From: Streptomyces chartreusis
GTDB lineage: Bacteria; Actinomycetota; Actinomycetes; Streptomycetales; Streptomycetaceae
Length of the DNA: 64,000 nt
Assembly: GCF_008704715.1 (NCBI RefSeq)
Contig: NZ_CP023689.1
Coordinates: 3,906,001-3,970,000 of the forward strand
Direction: 5' to 3'
The notes under the pieces are model-generated. The model was not told the origin of the DNA. It did not search any database and worked only from the letters and a program-made list of their open reading frames with translations. Within the stretch, counting starts at the first letter, position 1, and every line of letters begins with the position of its first letter. Of this stretch, positions 32,961 to 40,177 are shown in pieces. The translations under genes and the position numbers were made by a program.

Positions 32961-33515
32961 TCAGCCCGAGGTCAGCCCCCAGAGCACGGCCAGCGCCGCC
33001 GACGGGGCGAGCGCGCCCACCCCCCAGCGGATGGCCCGGTACTTGGCCGACAGGATCGAGCTGACGTCGACGGCCTGGACGAGGAGCCACTTGGCCGGGT
33101 CGCGCCCGGCCTCGCCGACCCGGACGGACAGCCCCGCGAGGTCGCGGGTGTCCACCAGGTCGCCGAAGTACGTCACCCCGGCGCCGCCCCGGACCGTGCC
33201 GGTGCGCGGCATCAGCGCCGCGACCAGCGCGGCCACCGCGACGGCCCAGAGCACGCCCGACGCGACCAGCGTCAGGTCGGCGAGCCCGTCCCAGCCGGGG
33301 GCACCGCGCCACCCGGCCAGGAAGGCGGGCAGCGCCAGCGTGCCCGAGAGGAGCACGGCCGCCTTGGAGTCGGCGCGGCCGAGATCCTCCCGCACCGTCG
33401 CCAGCAGCCGCTCGGCGACGATGCGCTCCCCCGCCCGGTCGTTGCAGTGCCGACCCCCGTCCGGCACAGGCACGACCGGGTCGGGGGAGGTCCGTGCGCC
33501 GTCACCGGCGCTCAT
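32961..33515 (-). CDS. PycTM-like (DUF5706, Pycsar effector family) membrane protein
   Basis: A 184-residue protein. The pattern matches the Pycsar effector family: a soluble helix AERLLATVREDLGRADSKAAVLLSG leading into transmembrane segments (LALPAFLAGW; LVASGVLWAVAVAALVAALMP), then PRTGTVRGG..TYFGDL, and a final helix AKYRAIRWGVGALAPSAALAVLWGL. In Pycsar systems, PycTM binds cCMP/cUMP made by a partner cyclase and damages the inner membrane. Here a cyclase-like gene lies upstream in the same operon. The ATG overlaps the SPFH-like stop codon as ATGA. Identification is by pattern, not by profile search. Confidence 0.78.
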   Translation of the reverse strand: MSAGDGARTSPDPVVPVPDGGRHCNDRAGERIVAERLLATVREDLGRADSKAAVLLSGTLALPAFLAGWRGAPGWDGLADLTLVASGVLWAVAVAALVAALMPRTGTVRGGAGVTYFGDLVDTRDLAGLSVRVGEAGRDPAKWLLVQAVDVSSILSAKYRAIRWGVGALAPSAALAVLWGLTSG

Positions 33516-35173
33516 CGGTCCTCCTCCGCCCAGGACCAGCCGTCGTCCTCGGCGCGTCTGCGCCGACGCGACCGCTCCCACTCCCGCTCGTCGTCCGGGT
33601 AGTACGGCTCCGGCCGGTAGGTGCGGGGCCGTTCGCCGGAGCGCGGCCCGTCCTCCGGCCCGTCACCGGGTACCGGTCCCCCGGAACCGAGCTCCGGCCG
33701 CCGCGGCAGCCGCCGCACCTCGACCTCGTCGTCGGGGTGGTAGGGCTCGGGCCGGTGGTCCGGACGACGGTCCCGGGAACGGGGCTCGTCGTCGTGGTCC
33801 GCGTACGCCCCCGGCCGGTGGTTCCGGGGCCGGTCGCGGATGCGCGGGTCGTCGTCGTGGTCCGCGGGCGGAGCGGGCCGGCGGCCCTGGCGTCCGTCCC
33901 GGGAGCGCGGCTCGTCGTCGTGGTTGCCGTAGGGGGCGTACGGCTCCGCGCGGTACGGCCGCCCGCGGGCCCCGGCGCGGGGCTCGTCGAACTCGGCGTC
34001 GTCACGCGGGTCGTACGGCTCGCCCCGGTCGGGACCGCCCCGTCCGGACCCGCGCCGGTCGGATCCGTACCGGTCGCCGCCGCGCCGGTCGGATCCGTAC
34101 CGGTCGCCGCCGTACCGGTCGGAGCCGTACCCGTCGCCTCCGTACCCGTCGGAGCCGTATCCGTCGGGCCCGCCCCGGCGCGGTGCCGGCCGGTTGGGCC
34201 GTCGCCTGGGCGGCTCGTCCGAGGCCCAGTCCGGGTTGAACGGCCGGTCTCCGGCGGACGCCTCCAGCTCCCGGGGCCGGCGTGCGGGCACGGTACCGAT
34301 GGGCCCCACCACGGGCCGCCCGTCGCCCTGGTTGAGCAGGTTGAGGACCTGCGTCTCCACGTCCACGGTGGCGAGTTCGCCCCGCTGGGCCATGGCGAAG
34401 AGCCGGGCGACCCGGTCCTTCTCGTCCTGCCTGCCCTCCTGGCGGATCTTCTCCAGGAAGTCCTTCGCACCCTCGGGATCGGCCGCCAGCATGAAGCTGA
34501 GCTGCTCCAGCTCGCCGCCCTGCAACATGCGCCGGTACGACTCCTGCCGCAGCCGGATCACCTTGGCCTGGGCGTGCGCGTCGCGCTCCTCGTCGGCGTG
34601 CTCGATGGTCCGGTCGTCCACCCGCAGCCGGACGTACAGCCGCACCCGCAGGCCGAGTTCGGAGCCGAGGTCGGCCCAGCGCCCGCCCGCGCACTCACGG
34701 GTGATCGCACGGTTGGCCTGCTCGGCCTCGGTCACCCGGTAGGTCGTGGTGACCTCCCGCAGCCGTTCCAGGACCGGCGAGGTGAGCCGGTTGGCGACGT
34801 CGGTGACGACCGCCAGGGCCGCCAGATGCGGATCGGTCACCGCCCACTCGATGTCCACCTCGGCCTTGAAGAAGGTGGTGCCGCCGGCGGCCGGCAACTC
34901 CATCTGCAGCGGTGTCACATAGGTGCCGAGCGCGATCTCGCAGATGCTGTGCGGCCGGGCCAGCACCGGCTTGTCCACGTGCTGGACCCCGGCGGCCCGC
35001 TTCACCGTGTAGCCGCCGTTCCGGTAGAACTGCACCACCGCCGAGCGCGGACTCACCCGTGGGTAGCCGTCCGTCAGCGGGTTGAAGTCCCGCAGGAACG
35101 GACCCGCGGGCGCCGTCGACTCGGGACCCTCCGTCTCCTCGGACCCGGGTGCCTCGTCCTCGTTCTCAGCCAT
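33512..35173 (-). CDS. SPFH/band-7-like protein with repetitive disordered tail
   Basis: A 553-residue protein. Residues ~40-290 resemble the SPFH/band-7 fold: TTFFKAEVDIEWAVTDPHLAALAVVTDVANRLTSPVLERLREVTTTYRVTEAEQANRAI, then a basic helical part (HAQAKVIRLRQESYRRMLQGG). The remaining ~230 residues are disordered and rich in Gly, Tyr, Asp and Arg (YGSDRYGGDRYGSDRRGGDR), encoded partly by 30-bp tandem repeats. No N-terminal membrane helix is seen, unlike typical flotillins. The ATG overlaps the upstream NTPase gene by 8 bases. SPFH proteins scaffold membrane microdomains, so a membrane-platform role in the cluster is an inference. Confidence 0.75.
   Translation of the reverse strand: MAENEDEAPGSEETEGPESTAPAGPFLRDFNPLTDGYPRVSPRSAVVQFYRNGGYTVKRAAGVQHVDKPVLARPHSICEIALGTYVTPLQMELPAAGGTTFFKAEVDIEWAVTDPHLAALAVVTDVANRLTSPVLERLREVTTTYRVTEAEQANRAITRECAGGRWADLGSELGLRVRLYVRLRVDDRTIEHADEERDAHAQAKVIRLRQESYRRMLQGGELEQLSFMLAADPEGAKDFLEKIRQEGRQDEKDRVARLFAMAQRGELATVDVETQVLNLLNQGDGRPVVGPIGTVPARRPRELEASAGDRPFNPDWASDEPPRRRPNRPAPRRGGPDGYGSDGYGGDGYGSDRYGGDRYGSDRRGGDRYGSDRRGSGRGGPDRGEPYDPRDDAEFDEPRAGARGRPYRAEPYAPYGNHDDEPRSRDGRQGRRPAPPADHDDDPRIRDRPRNHRPGAYADHDDEPRSRDRRPDHRPEPYHPDDEVEVRRLPRRPELGSGGPVPGDGPEDGPRSGERPRTYRPEPYYPDDEREWERSRRRRRAEDDGWSWAEEDR
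34051..34170. repeat. 30-bp tandem repeat, four copies, in the SPFH-like gene
   Basis: Four consecutive 30-base units; the first two, beginning CGCGCCGGTCGGATCCGTAC, are identical and the last two diverge slightly. They encode the YGSDRRGGDR-type tail repeat. Confidence 0.85.
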
Positions 35174-37826
35174 ACCTCTCCTCCTCCCGCGTCCTGTCCC
35201 GACGCGGCCTTGCCTGGCGCGGCCTGTCCTCCGGCTCCACGGCGAGCCACCACAGGTCGCGCGCCTTCGGCTCGGGGAGCGGCTTCTCCGGGTCGTTCAT
35301 CATTCGGCGCAGCAGCCAGTCAAGGCGTCGCCGGTCGTGCTCCTCGGTCGACAGCGCGGGCAGCAGCGCCGCCAGCCCCTGCCGGGTCCACTCGGCGCCG
35401 CTCTTGCGCTCGGCCGAGCGCAGCAGCTCCTCCAGCGAGTCCATCGCCACGTCCTTCGACCGCGCCGTGTTGAGAGCGGTCCACATCAAGTCGGCCATCG
35501 CCGGCACCAGTTCGGGCCGGATGGCGGCGAGCGCGAGCAGCACCGGCCAGTCCCCGCGGTCCCCCCACGGGGAGTCGCTGCCCTCGGCCGGCGAGTCGGG
35601 GTCCATCAGCAGTTCGTCGACCGTGGTCAGGGCTAGCCGCACGGTCGCCGCGAGCCCCAGGTCCTGGTACGGCTCGCGCTTGTGGTGGGTCCACTCGGCC
35701 ATCCGCTCCAGCACCTCGGCCGCGTCCGGCAGCACCAGCAGCCGTACGACGTTGTGGGAGGCGACGCTGACCAGTTCCCCGTCGTCGCGGACCCCGATCT
35801 TCGCGAGGGCGTCGAGGGTGTCGTCGGTCGTGGCGGCGGCGTTGCCGTAGCCCAGTGCCCAGGCCGCGGTCCAGCGCTGGGAGGCGGTGCCCTTCCTGCT
35901 CCAGTCGCCGACCAGCCTGTGCACGGCCTTGCGGTGCGAGTCGTGCCCGGCGGCCTGGTCCAGGGTGGTGGCCGCGAAGATCAGCCGGCGGTTCGTGGTG
36001 GCGTCGGCGAGCGGGCGGACCAGCTCGGTGTAACCGTGGTCGAAGTCCCGTACGCACAGCTCTCCGGCGGCGACCGCGGCGCGCATCCACACCTGGGAGC
36101 GCGGGTCGTCCGCGAGCAGCCGCAGCCAGCGCACCACCGGCGCCCGGACCGGGAAGTGCCGGTCCCACAGCTCGGTCAGCACGGCGGACGGCAGGGCGGA
36201 ACCCCGGTAGAAGATCAGCCGCGCGGGCACGTCATGGCCGTCCACCTCGACCTTGCCGTCGGTCAGTTCGGCCCGCGAGAGCGCCACGTCGGCTTCCGGG
36301 TCGTCGCAGAACAGCGGGCGGGCCGGGGTGTTGTCCGGGTCGGACTGCACCGACAGTTCCCAGGTCAGCAGGTGGGCGGCGGCGGCCACGGCGCTGTGCG
36401 AGGCGCCGCCCAGCACGGCCAGCGCGATCCGGAAGGCCACCGGGTGGAACAGGGTCGCCGTGCCCGAGCGCGCCCGGGACCGGTCCGGCCGCTCCGGCTC
36501 GGCCGCCGGCACGGTCAGCGCGCGGTCCACGCCGGCGAACCACTCCTGGGCCTGCTCGGCGGCGATGCTGCGGCAGCCGGACAGCAGATCGTCGTAGGAG
36601 ACGTCCCCCAGCACATGACCGGCCAGCAGCGACGCCAGCAACTCGGCCTCGGCGGGCCGCAGATCGGTCAGCCCGACCGCGTCGGTGACCTCGTCGCGGC
36701 CCGCGAGGTCCGCCGCGCGCGTCAGCAGGGCGTCCAGGGACGCGGCGTCCTCGCGTGCCTCGGAGGTACGTTCCTCCAGGCGTTCGCGCAGCCGCGTGGT
36801 GAGCAGTTCGCCGGTGGGCGCGGGCGGGCACAGCATGCCGTACCGCCCGGCGAGCAGTGGGTTCGCGGCCGAGCCGACGGTGACGACGATCACCGCGAAG
36901 GCTTCCCGGCGGGCCAGGGCCGCGGCGAGCTCGTCGAGGTCCATCTCGTCCGGGGGCAGCGCGTCGGGCCGGTTCAGGGACAGCTCCAGCAGATGGCCGG
37001 TGCCGTGCCACGCCTCACCGCCCTCGCCGTCGAGCGTCTCGGCCAACTGCCGGATGCCGCCGCCGGAATCGACCCGGCGCAGGCGGGCGGCGGACTCCTC
37101 GTCGGTGCCGTTCGCCGTGGAGGCGGTGACCTCGTCGAGCAGGGAGAGCGCCGTGCTCGTACGTCCCGTGCCGGGCGCGGCGCCCAGTACCAGCAGACGC
37201 CGGGCGCGCAGGGTGTTGCGCAGCCGTACGTACCCCTCCGGCGGCACGTGCGCCCTGCGCAGCCTGCGCAGTTCGTCCTCGGGGACGGGGCCGCTGCGCA
37301 TGCCGGCGCCGGGGCGGCGGGCGCCCAGCATGAGGTTGATGTTGTCGCCGATGTGGGCGCTCTGGAGCCGTGAGTGGGCGAAGCTGATCAGGTCGCGGCG
37401 GACGTCGAACAGCTGCCGGGTGGCCCGGCGGGTGCGGGCGGCGGCGGCGAGGTCGGTGGGCCCCTCCTCGCCCTGGTCGTCGGCGAGGGGGTCGCGGGTG
37501 CGCTCCTTGAACCGGCCCGCGGCGCGCTCGCGTTCCGCCTCCCGCTCCTTCTCCTTCTCCGCCTCCTCGTCCTCGGCGGACTTCTCCTCGTCGGAGTCGT
37601 CCGCGTCGTCCCGGTCCCGGTCGTCGCGGTCCTTGCGGTCGTCGCCGCCCTTCCTGCCGTCCCGGTCCTTCTTGCCGTCCCGGTCCTTCCTGCGGTCGTC
37701 CCGATCGCGCTTGCGGTCGTCGCCCTTCTTGTCGTCGCCGCCCTTGCGGCCGTCGTCGGACGAACGGCCCCCGCCGGGCTGCTCCGGGGCGTCGTCCGCC
37801 GCGCCGCCCTGCTCGTCGTCGCTCAC
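35166..37826 (-). CDS. P-loop NTPase with highly charged N-terminus (STAND-like)
   Basis: An 886-residue protein. The first ~110 residues are extremely rich in Asp, Lys, Arg and Glu (DRKDRDDRDRDD), and a short motif AHIGDNINLMLG lies at 157-168. A P-loop GAAPGTGRTS (215-224) follows strand RRLLVLG, with FAVIVVTVGSAANPLL a possible Walker B/sensor region. The remainder is helical with repeat-like TLDALAKIGV blocks. This layout (adaptor motif, NTPase, helical repeats) resembles STAND-type switch NTPases, but the family is not proved. It starts at a GTG 5 bases from the cyclase stop codon, so it belongs to the same transcript. Confidence 0.72.
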   Translation of the reverse strand: MSDDEQGGAADDAPEQPGGGRSSDDGRKGGDDKKGDDRKRDRDDRRKDRDGKKDRDGRKGGDDRKDRDDRDRDDADDSDEEKSAEDEEAEKEKEREAERERAAGRFKERTRDPLADDQGEEGPTDLAAAARTRRATRQLFDVRRDLISFAHSRLQSAHIGDNINLMLGARRPGAGMRSGPVPEDELRRLRRAHVPPEGYVRLRNTLRARRLLVLGAAPGTGRTSTALSLLDEVTASTANGTDEESAARLRRVDSGGGIRQLAETLDGEGGEAWHGTGHLLELSLNRPDALPPDEMDLDELAAALARREAFAVIVVTVGSAANPLLAGRYGMLCPPAPTGELLTTRLRERLEERTSEAREDAASLDALLTRAADLAGRDEVTDAVGLTDLRPAEAELLASLLAGHVLGDVSYDDLLSGCRSIAAEQAQEWFAGVDRALTVPAAEPERPDRSRARSGTATLFHPVAFRIALAVLGGASHSAVAAAAHLLTWELSVQSDPDNTPARPLFCDDPEADVALSRAELTDGKVEVDGHDVPARLIFYRGSALPSAVLTELWDRHFPVRAPVVRWLRLLADDPRSQVWMRAAVAAGELCVRDFDHGYTELVRPLADATTNRRLIFAATTLDQAAGHDSHRKAVHRLVGDWSRKGTASQRWTAAWALGYGNAAATTDDTLDALAKIGVRDDGELVSVASHNVVRLLVLPDAAEVLERMAEWTHHKREPYQDLGLAATVRLALTTVDELLMDPDSPAEGSDSPWGDRGDWPVLLALAAIRPELVPAMADLMWTALNTARSKDVAMDSLEELLRSAERKSGAEWTRQGLAALLPALSTEEHDRRRLDWLLRRMMNDPEKPLPEPKARDLWWLAVEPEDRPRQARPRRDRTREEERYG

Positions 37827-37831
37827 TCGGC

Positions 37832-38677
37832 TCAGCCCCTTCCCTTCTCGGTGGCCTGGTTGCCGGACCCGCCCATCTGCACGGTGCCGTGGTAGACGTT
37901 GTGCTCGTTATGGAAGGCGTCGCGCCTGACGTTTTGATGAATGCCGACGTGACCGGGCCGATGGCCCTCCATGTCCACGGCCTCGAACTCGTCCTCGCCG
38001 CCTTCGTCGACGTCGTCGTCGAGGCGCTCCTCGGCCGCTGCGGCCGAGTCGGGCCCGGAGGCCGCGGGCGCCGCCTCGGGGATCGCCGGGGCGGGCCGTC
38101 CGGGCAGCTGGAACCAGGCGGTGACCTCGCCCTCCTTGAGCGCCAGCCGGGCCGGTGCGTAGTGCGCGGGCTCGATGAACTTGCCGCCGGCGCTGACCAC
38201 GTCCTCGTACAGGGACTGGGACGTCACCAGCACGAGGTCCGCCTTCTCGGCGTCCAGCAGCTCCCGGGCGACGGAGGAGTCGGCCAGCCGGCAGGCGAGG
38301 TCGACGGCACGGCCGCTGATGCCCCGCGCGTCGTGCCGGACCGGGCCGACGTGCATGCCGATGCGCAGCCCGAGCGGTACGGCCAGGTCGCGGTTCTCGT
38401 CCCGCAGCTTCTCGTGCACCTCGACCAGCCACAGTCCGAGCAGCCGGCTCGCCGCGATCCGCCCGGCGACCGACACCAGCACGCCGTCACCGCGGTCCTC
38501 CAGGTGCACGGCGTCGCGGGCGACCTTGGCGTGGGTGAACGCCGTCTCCAGCACCCGGTAGATCCGGGCGCGCATCCGCGGCTTGTCGACGTCGTCGTAC
38601 TCGCCGGAACGTCTGGCGTCGACGCTGATCACCAACTCGTAGTGCGCCTCGGTGAGTTCCGGTGCGTCGTGGTTCAC
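37832..38677 (-). CDS. Class III nucleotide cyclase-like protein
   Basis: A 281-residue protein. Residues 10-185 have the class III cyclase fold pattern: VISVDARRSG (first metal Asp), VHLEDRGDGVLVSV (second metal Asp in GDG), and GLRIGMHVGPVRHDARGISGRAVDLACRLADS, the conserved RxGxHxG block. Catalysis is possible, but the nucleotide (ATP, GTP, CTP or UTP) cannot be told from sequence. The C-terminus is acidic and then ends in a His/Asn/Gly-rich tail with NVYHGTVQMGG, whose VQMG core resembles RHIM-type amyloid motifs. GTG 38677 is preferred over ATG 38692 because an AGGGGG ribosome site precedes only the GTG. In operon with the NTPase gene; a CRP gene lies upstream. Confidence 0.78.
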   Translation of the reverse strand: MNHDAPELTEAHYELVISVDARRSGEYDDVDKPRMRARIYRVLETAFTHAKVARDAVHLEDRGDGVLVSVAGRIAASRLLGLWLVEVHEKLRDENRDLAVPLGLRIGMHVGPVRHDARGISGRAVDLACRLADSSVARELLDAEKADLVLVTSQSLYEDVVSAGGKFIEPAHYAPARLALKEGEVTAWFQLPGRPAPAIPEAAPAASGPDSAAAAEERLDDDVDEGGEDEFEAVDMEGHRPGHVGIHQNVRRDAFHNEHNVYHGTVQMGGSGNQATEKGRG

Positions 38678-38752
38678 CCGTGCCCCCTGCATGATCTGTT
38701 CGCTTGCCGAAGAGGTGGTTCGTGCTGATGAGTGCCGGCCGATGAGCCTCGG

Positions 38753-38787
38753 CGACGACCGTCCGGACGGCCCGTGACGGGTCGTCG
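38753..38787. promoter_or_regulatory. Nested hairpin between the CRP and cyclase genes
   Basis: CGACGACC (38753-38760) and GGTCGTCG (38780-38787) form a perfect 8-bp stem and partly enclose the perfect palindrome CCGTCCGGACGG. It could be a partial terminator or attenuator separating crp from the cyclase operon, or a regulator site. Confidence 0.45.
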
Positions 38788-38865
38788 GCCGAAGGGTCCG
38801 TCCCCTCAGGGTCGGTGCCGGAAGGAGATGCGTCTGTAGCCGTTTACACACGGCGGGGCGTGGGT

Positions 38866-39588
38866 CTACTCCTGATGACCGTCCGCGAGAAGGGCGAGCA
38901 GCGCGGGGTCGAGGATCTCCACCATCCGGTTGCCGGTGCGCACGATGTTCTGGGTGCGCAGCAGCCGCAGCGCCTTGGCGACGGCTTCGCGGGTGGCCCC
39001 GATGGTGGCGGCCAGTTCGTCCTGGGCCAGCTGGACGACGGGGCCGGAGACGGCGGTGCCGCTCGACGGGGCCGCCGCGGACGGGGCGTAGGGGCCGGAG
39101 GTGTCGGCTCCGGACAGTTCGATGAGCCGGCCGGCCAGGCGTTGGAGCACGGTGAGCGAGGCGAGCGCGGACCGTTCCTGGTCGGCGCTGCGGAGCCGGA
39201 AGGTGAGCTGGCGTATCACCAGACCGCTCACCCGGGGGTGCAGGGCGAGGAAGCGGCGGAACGCGTCCCCGGATATGACCTGGGCCTCTATGGGACCCAG
39301 CGCGCGCACGGTGGCGCTGCGGGGATGCTGGTCCAGCGCGGCCATCTCGCCCAGCAGTTCACCCGGGCCGCGCAGGCCGAGTATCAGCCGGGTGGCCCCA
39401 CGGTCCGTCGCCACGGACACGGTCACCCACCCCCGAATGATGATCACGACGTGACTGGACCGGTCGCCCTCGGTGAGGAGATGGGCATCGGCCGGATAGC
39501 GCTTGTGATGACCGAGGGCCATGACGCCCTCGTGCTCCTGGGGAGTCAGCGTCTGTGCGAACGCCAGCTCATTTCCGAGCAGCCCCAT
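38866..39588 (-). CDS. CRP/FNR-family transcriptional regulator
   Basis: A 240-residue regulator. The N-terminal cNMP-binding fold is seen in YPADAHLLTEGDRSSHVVIIIRGWVTVSVATDRGATRLILGLRGPGELLGEMAALDQHPRSATVRAL; the GELLGEMAALDQHPRSATV segment is the phosphate-binding cassette and retains Glu, Arg and Ser. The C-terminal winged helix reads LAQDELAATIGATREAVAKALRLLRTQNIVRT. A Ser/Pro/Ala linker sits between. ATG 39588 follows a GGGGGA ribosome site. Being immediately upstream of a cyclase gene on the same strand, it may sense the cyclase product and control the cluster. It is divergent from the SARP gene across 589 bases. Confidence 0.9.
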   Translation of the reverse strand: MGLLGNELAFAQTLTPQEHEGVMALGHHKRYPADAHLLTEGDRSSHVVIIIRGWVTVSVATDRGATRLILGLRGPGELLGEMAALDQHPRSATVRALGPIEAQVISGDAFRRFLALHPRVSGLVIRQLTFRLRSADQERSALASLTVLQRLAGRLIELSGADTSGPYAPSAAAPSSGTAVSGPVVQLAQDELAATIGATREAVAKALRLLRTQNIVRTGNRMVEILDPALLALLADGHQE

Positions 39589-40177
39589 GGCCAGTCCCCC
39601 GCCGCAGTCCTGACGCCTGGATTTTCGATGGGTGTCGATGGTGGCAGGGCGAAGGTTCACGCCGAGCGGATTGCGCCATACCGGGGGTACTGGCCGGTAG
39701 TTACGGAATGCCAGGTTGGTCGCCCCGTCACCACACCCCTCCGTTACGTCCCGCCCCTCGCCGACCACGACGCATCGCACCCGGCACGCCCGCACCCGGG
39801 GGAACGACCGTGAGGTCAGACCCGACGCTCGGGCACGGAGCCGCCTCGACGCCGTGATTCGGTCAGCGGACGGAGAGTTGGCGAAAACTCGGGTTTGGGC
39901 TGTTACTGCGGTGATGACGTGGTGGTCGCCAGGTGAGGGGACGGTGAGTCGATCAGGGGTCGTGGGACGGGAAGGGTTCACGGCTGGCTCCGGTTCACGG
40001 CTGGGCTCGGGTGTGCTCCGGCGACGGCGTGCCTGATGCGTGGCCGCAGCGCCCTGTGTGCCGCCGTCAGCTTTCCGGGGTGGAGAGGAGGGAATGTTGA
40101 GGAAACCTGTACGGGCAGGTCGCGCGCGCTGGACCATGGCCGGTCGGACTGCAGGGCGGTGACGGAGGGACGGGCCG
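39589..40177. promoter_or_regulatory. 589-base divergent control region with direct repeats
   Basis: No credible gene is seen in this gap. GGTTCACGGCTGG occurs twice as a direct repeat, at 39975-39987 and 39992-40004 (17-base period), upstream of the SARP gene. GTTCAC-type direct repeats are reminiscent of AfsR/PhoP boxes, though those repeat every 11 bases. Both the CRP and SARP promoters must lie here. Confidence 0.45.

Noticed and set aside
26773..34170. Tandem 30-bp repeats considered as CRISPR
   Set aside because: Repeats are contiguous without spacers and lie in frame inside coding sequence, encoding ten-residue repeats.
38693..38865. CRP-type TGTGA/TCACA operator in the crp-cyclase gap
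   Set aside because: Only TGT/ACA ends match in TGTGTAAACGGCTACA; the inner bases are not symmetric.
19347..39588. Cluster considered as a prophage or integrated element
   Set aside because: No integrase, transposase, terminase, tRNA attachment site or flanking direct repeats are visible, and base composition matches the surroundings.
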